DNA from: an uncultured Lachnospiraceae bacterium
GTDB lineage: Bacteria; Bacillota; Clostridia; Lachnospirales; Lachnospiraceae
Reading direction: 5' to 3'
NCBI GenBank assembly: GCA_902803625.1
Contig: CADCQV010000375.1
Location: forward strand, 1-5,817
Length of the DNA stretch: 5,817 bases
Positions within the stretch are counted from its first letter, which is position 1, and the number at the start of each line of letters is the position of its first letter. The position numbers were made by a program, and so were the translations under genes. Positions 5,301 through 5,817 of the stretch are shown in pieces. The notes under the pieces are model-generated. The model was not told where the DNA came from and made no database searches. It worked only from the letters and a program-made list of their open reading frames with translations.

Positions 5301-5817
5301 TCTCCAAATTCTCGTCCGACAGCTTCCCTAAATACGATGAAATGGGCTATGAGTATGTCTATTATGTGACGGAGGTATCCGATTCCGGGCTCTACAGAAC
5401 AGTTTATCCCGACGGAAAGGATGTAAAGAACGGCGAAGTACTTAAAAATGTGCGGAGCGCAAAGATAGCTCCGACGATCATAAAGCAGTGGGATGTGGCG
5501 GCAGTGACCGACTATGTGAGCTCCATATGTACCTTTATGCTGCAGAGAAAGGAAAACGGGGAATGGACTGATGTGGAGGAAAAGACCTTAACAGGCTTCA
5601 GCTCAAGTAAGAAGTCCATAGAAGGAGTATTCTCACCACAGGAGCTCTATGATGATAACGGTGACAGGTATGAATACAGGGCGGTTGAAACAGCCGTAAA
5701 GGCAGGAACCGGAGAGGATGCCAAATTTAGTTCCGGGGTATCCGGCGATTCTTTAGGGATCTGGAGCAGCACCTATGAATTAAAGGATTATACCTACAGC
5801 TCTTCTTCAGAATACCG
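2390..5817 (+). CDS. Large secreted modular surface protein with Cna-B-like domains, 1142 residues visible, cut by the right window edge
   Basis: The frame is open from ATG 2390 to the edge. Residues 1-39 are a signal peptide: basic MKLIKYILRTRKR, hydrophobic core 14-28, cleavage probably near A35 or A39. Residues 67-160 are nearly all Glu and Lys. Residues 167-212 form a small Cys/His module (H167, H169, C186, C191, C199, C207, C210, the last two as CTKCGY), a type met in clostridial surface proteins. An acidic 16-residue repeat covers about 274-330. Residues 339-462 are a beta-rich module (VRVEGLLPKGTVLRV ... LLAYDITLLCGEEEIQP ... FSPFILLL) that I recall from Cna-B proteins. Residues 463-631 are not recognised. 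Four Cna-B-like modules follow: 632-735 (WQDNRNYADKRP), 772-857, 900-997 and 1028-1105, each with an opening Trp and a closing aromatic strand. The expected role is adhesion or a cell-wall stalk. Any LPXTG or other anchor lies outside the window, so sorting is unknown. Confidence 0.9.
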   Translation, partial: MKLIKYILRTRKRSVSILLALVLLLSGLTADMGSAYIYADDNVSAGASDGGSADSRDSNDSQDPSGEKEKQEEEREEEKEDKEEEKKENDKEEEDKEEKEEKEEKDKEEKKEEEKKEEEENREEKREESSAEQEEKAENKESTEEKTEESTEVPEKTEEKADGSVGHSHVFEKYVSNMDGTHTVFCTVEGCDKKRTENCSFDINGKCTKCGYENANVGAPAGAEPSKEDTSLKDGESVSSQDIRNKDEDKDISSREEAPEEESTVSSPDASNTDAEKKSVSADEAGKEDEAEKKSVSGDEAGKEDEAEKKSVSGDEAGKEDEAGKEDVSGDGIGTEKEHMVLESGGVRVEGLLPKGTVLRVSEIGKAEARELVEDEGKDKAVLLAYDITLLCGEEEIQPDESVRVTIEPPETVDKELLKEGDMELIHVTSEDNNESVDVEVGNDGDIEFETEGFSPFILLLGSGSIEYNEPAADLYFSQRINVNFSDASLINPGDTVKVTIYGNIKKEKLKAGDSETSEVKELSSKELSIEDIEDNKASLTFDFDAVPVYLKGGTGNVNDGGSGTYEMPEGFYGVTVEKTVDGYLPEITGTTFSDGGKTYGVLSPVKDSNYAEWSTSAVTVNHKILELVKPHFTIEWQDNRNYADKRPYSEGCNIRSGGEDEIASGIDLYVKEGDSYTLISDNSPTLVSPGSNHPKVSYASFSSWSVAYSNLPKYKKDGTTPYEWYIRPNEKLLNDGEDRKGCYNISDDGYIRISGDSDAKLTFTYTDGISGRIVWRISDNSMLPLLPGDSLFTAAGMKLYRKKGDTAAEETTVSGSAVSWNESTESGNRVWSYSIKGFPLYAENGDAITYYTVMESNPFYYSENNTKFKFTYDNGSFSSDSDKCYSGETIYATVTDNAEFSFDKKWLDGGDLERRKAAIEKGITLYLWRYPVNKGIAAGAPVTKDAKQYTLRLSENDAGDAGNNSIRIDLSKFSSDSFPKYDEMGYEYVYYVTEVSDSGLYRTVYPDGKDVKNGEVLKNVRSAKIAPTIIKQWDVAAVTDYVSSICTFMLQRKENGEWTDVEEKTLTGFSSSKKSIEGVFSPQELYDDNGDRYEYRAVETAVKAGTGEDAKFSSGVSGDSLGIWSSTYELKDYTYSSSSEY
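2588..2869 (+). repeat. Polypurine tract encoding a Glu/Lys-rich segment
   Basis: About 280 bases of the coding strand are almost only A and G, with C and T scarce, encoding residues 67-160 as runs of GAA, GAG, AAA and AAG codons. The pattern (EEKEEKEEKDKEEKK and similar) is low complexity but lacks a fixed repeat unit. It can be expected to form a highly charged helix. Frames in this stretch that seem open on the other strand or shifted by one base are by-products of this composition. Confidence 0.85.
3209..3385 (+). repeat. 48-bp tandem repeat (16 residues), three full units and a degenerate fourth
   Basis: Units lie at 3209-3253 (one codon short), 3254-3301 and 3302-3349, with a decayed copy from 3350 to about 3385. 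The consensus is DEAEKKSVSGDEAGKE. Units two and three differ at only two bases, both silent (GTA/GTG and GGG/GGA). The whole array keeps the reading frame. Such near-identical in-frame units point to recent duplication. Confidence 0.85.

Overview
The window looks like chromosomal DNA from a Lachnospiraceae-type member of the Clostridia. Three things point that way: a cellobiose phosphorylase very close to the clostridial type, a small DUF1700/HAAS membrane protein with the family's ELGDPRLIARTIIDT stretch, and a very large secreted protein with Cna-B-like modules. The promoters are vegetative Gram-positive in form and the codon use is rich in AGG and ATA. This taxonomic call is inference. There are no rRNA or tRNA genes, CRISPR arrays or insertion sequences.

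Layout. Bases 1-1166 (minus strand) hold the first 388 codons of a GH94 cellobiose phosphorylase that runs off the left edge. Its promoter (1270-1298) faces left and is surrounded by several dyad sites that could be operators. Reading right from the same intergenic region, a DUF1700/HAAS two-helix membrane protein (1415-1888) has an extended -10 box so close to its ATG that the mRNA is probably leaderless. Bases 1889-2389 contain no protein gene but are not empty. An A-tract-rich upstream element, a good promoter (1972-2000), a 13-bp hairpin, a C-rich single-stranded linker and a perfect 12-bp terminator hairpin (2073-2101) together look like a free-standing small RNA of about 100 nt. Next come TGTA-containing dyads around a likely promoter (2233-2261) and a leader hairpin with a U-rich tail (2284-2319). 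The last gene starts at 2390 and is still open at the right edge, with 1142 full codons visible. It encodes a secreted, modular cell-surface protein: signal peptide, about 94 residues of nearly pure Glu/Lys, a small Cys/His module, a 16-residue tandem repeat, beta-rich domains and four Cna-B-like modules.

How the parts relate. The phosphorylase works in the cytoplasm on cellobiose from cellulose or glucan breakdown, and the large protein would act outside the cell as an adhesin or matrix protein. Nothing visible puts them in one operon. The three genes and the small RNA each appear to have their own promoter. The most novel candidate is the small RNA at about 2007-2105, whose exposed C-rich motifs are complementary to Shine-Dalgarno sequences, including the one of the adjacent surface-protein gene.
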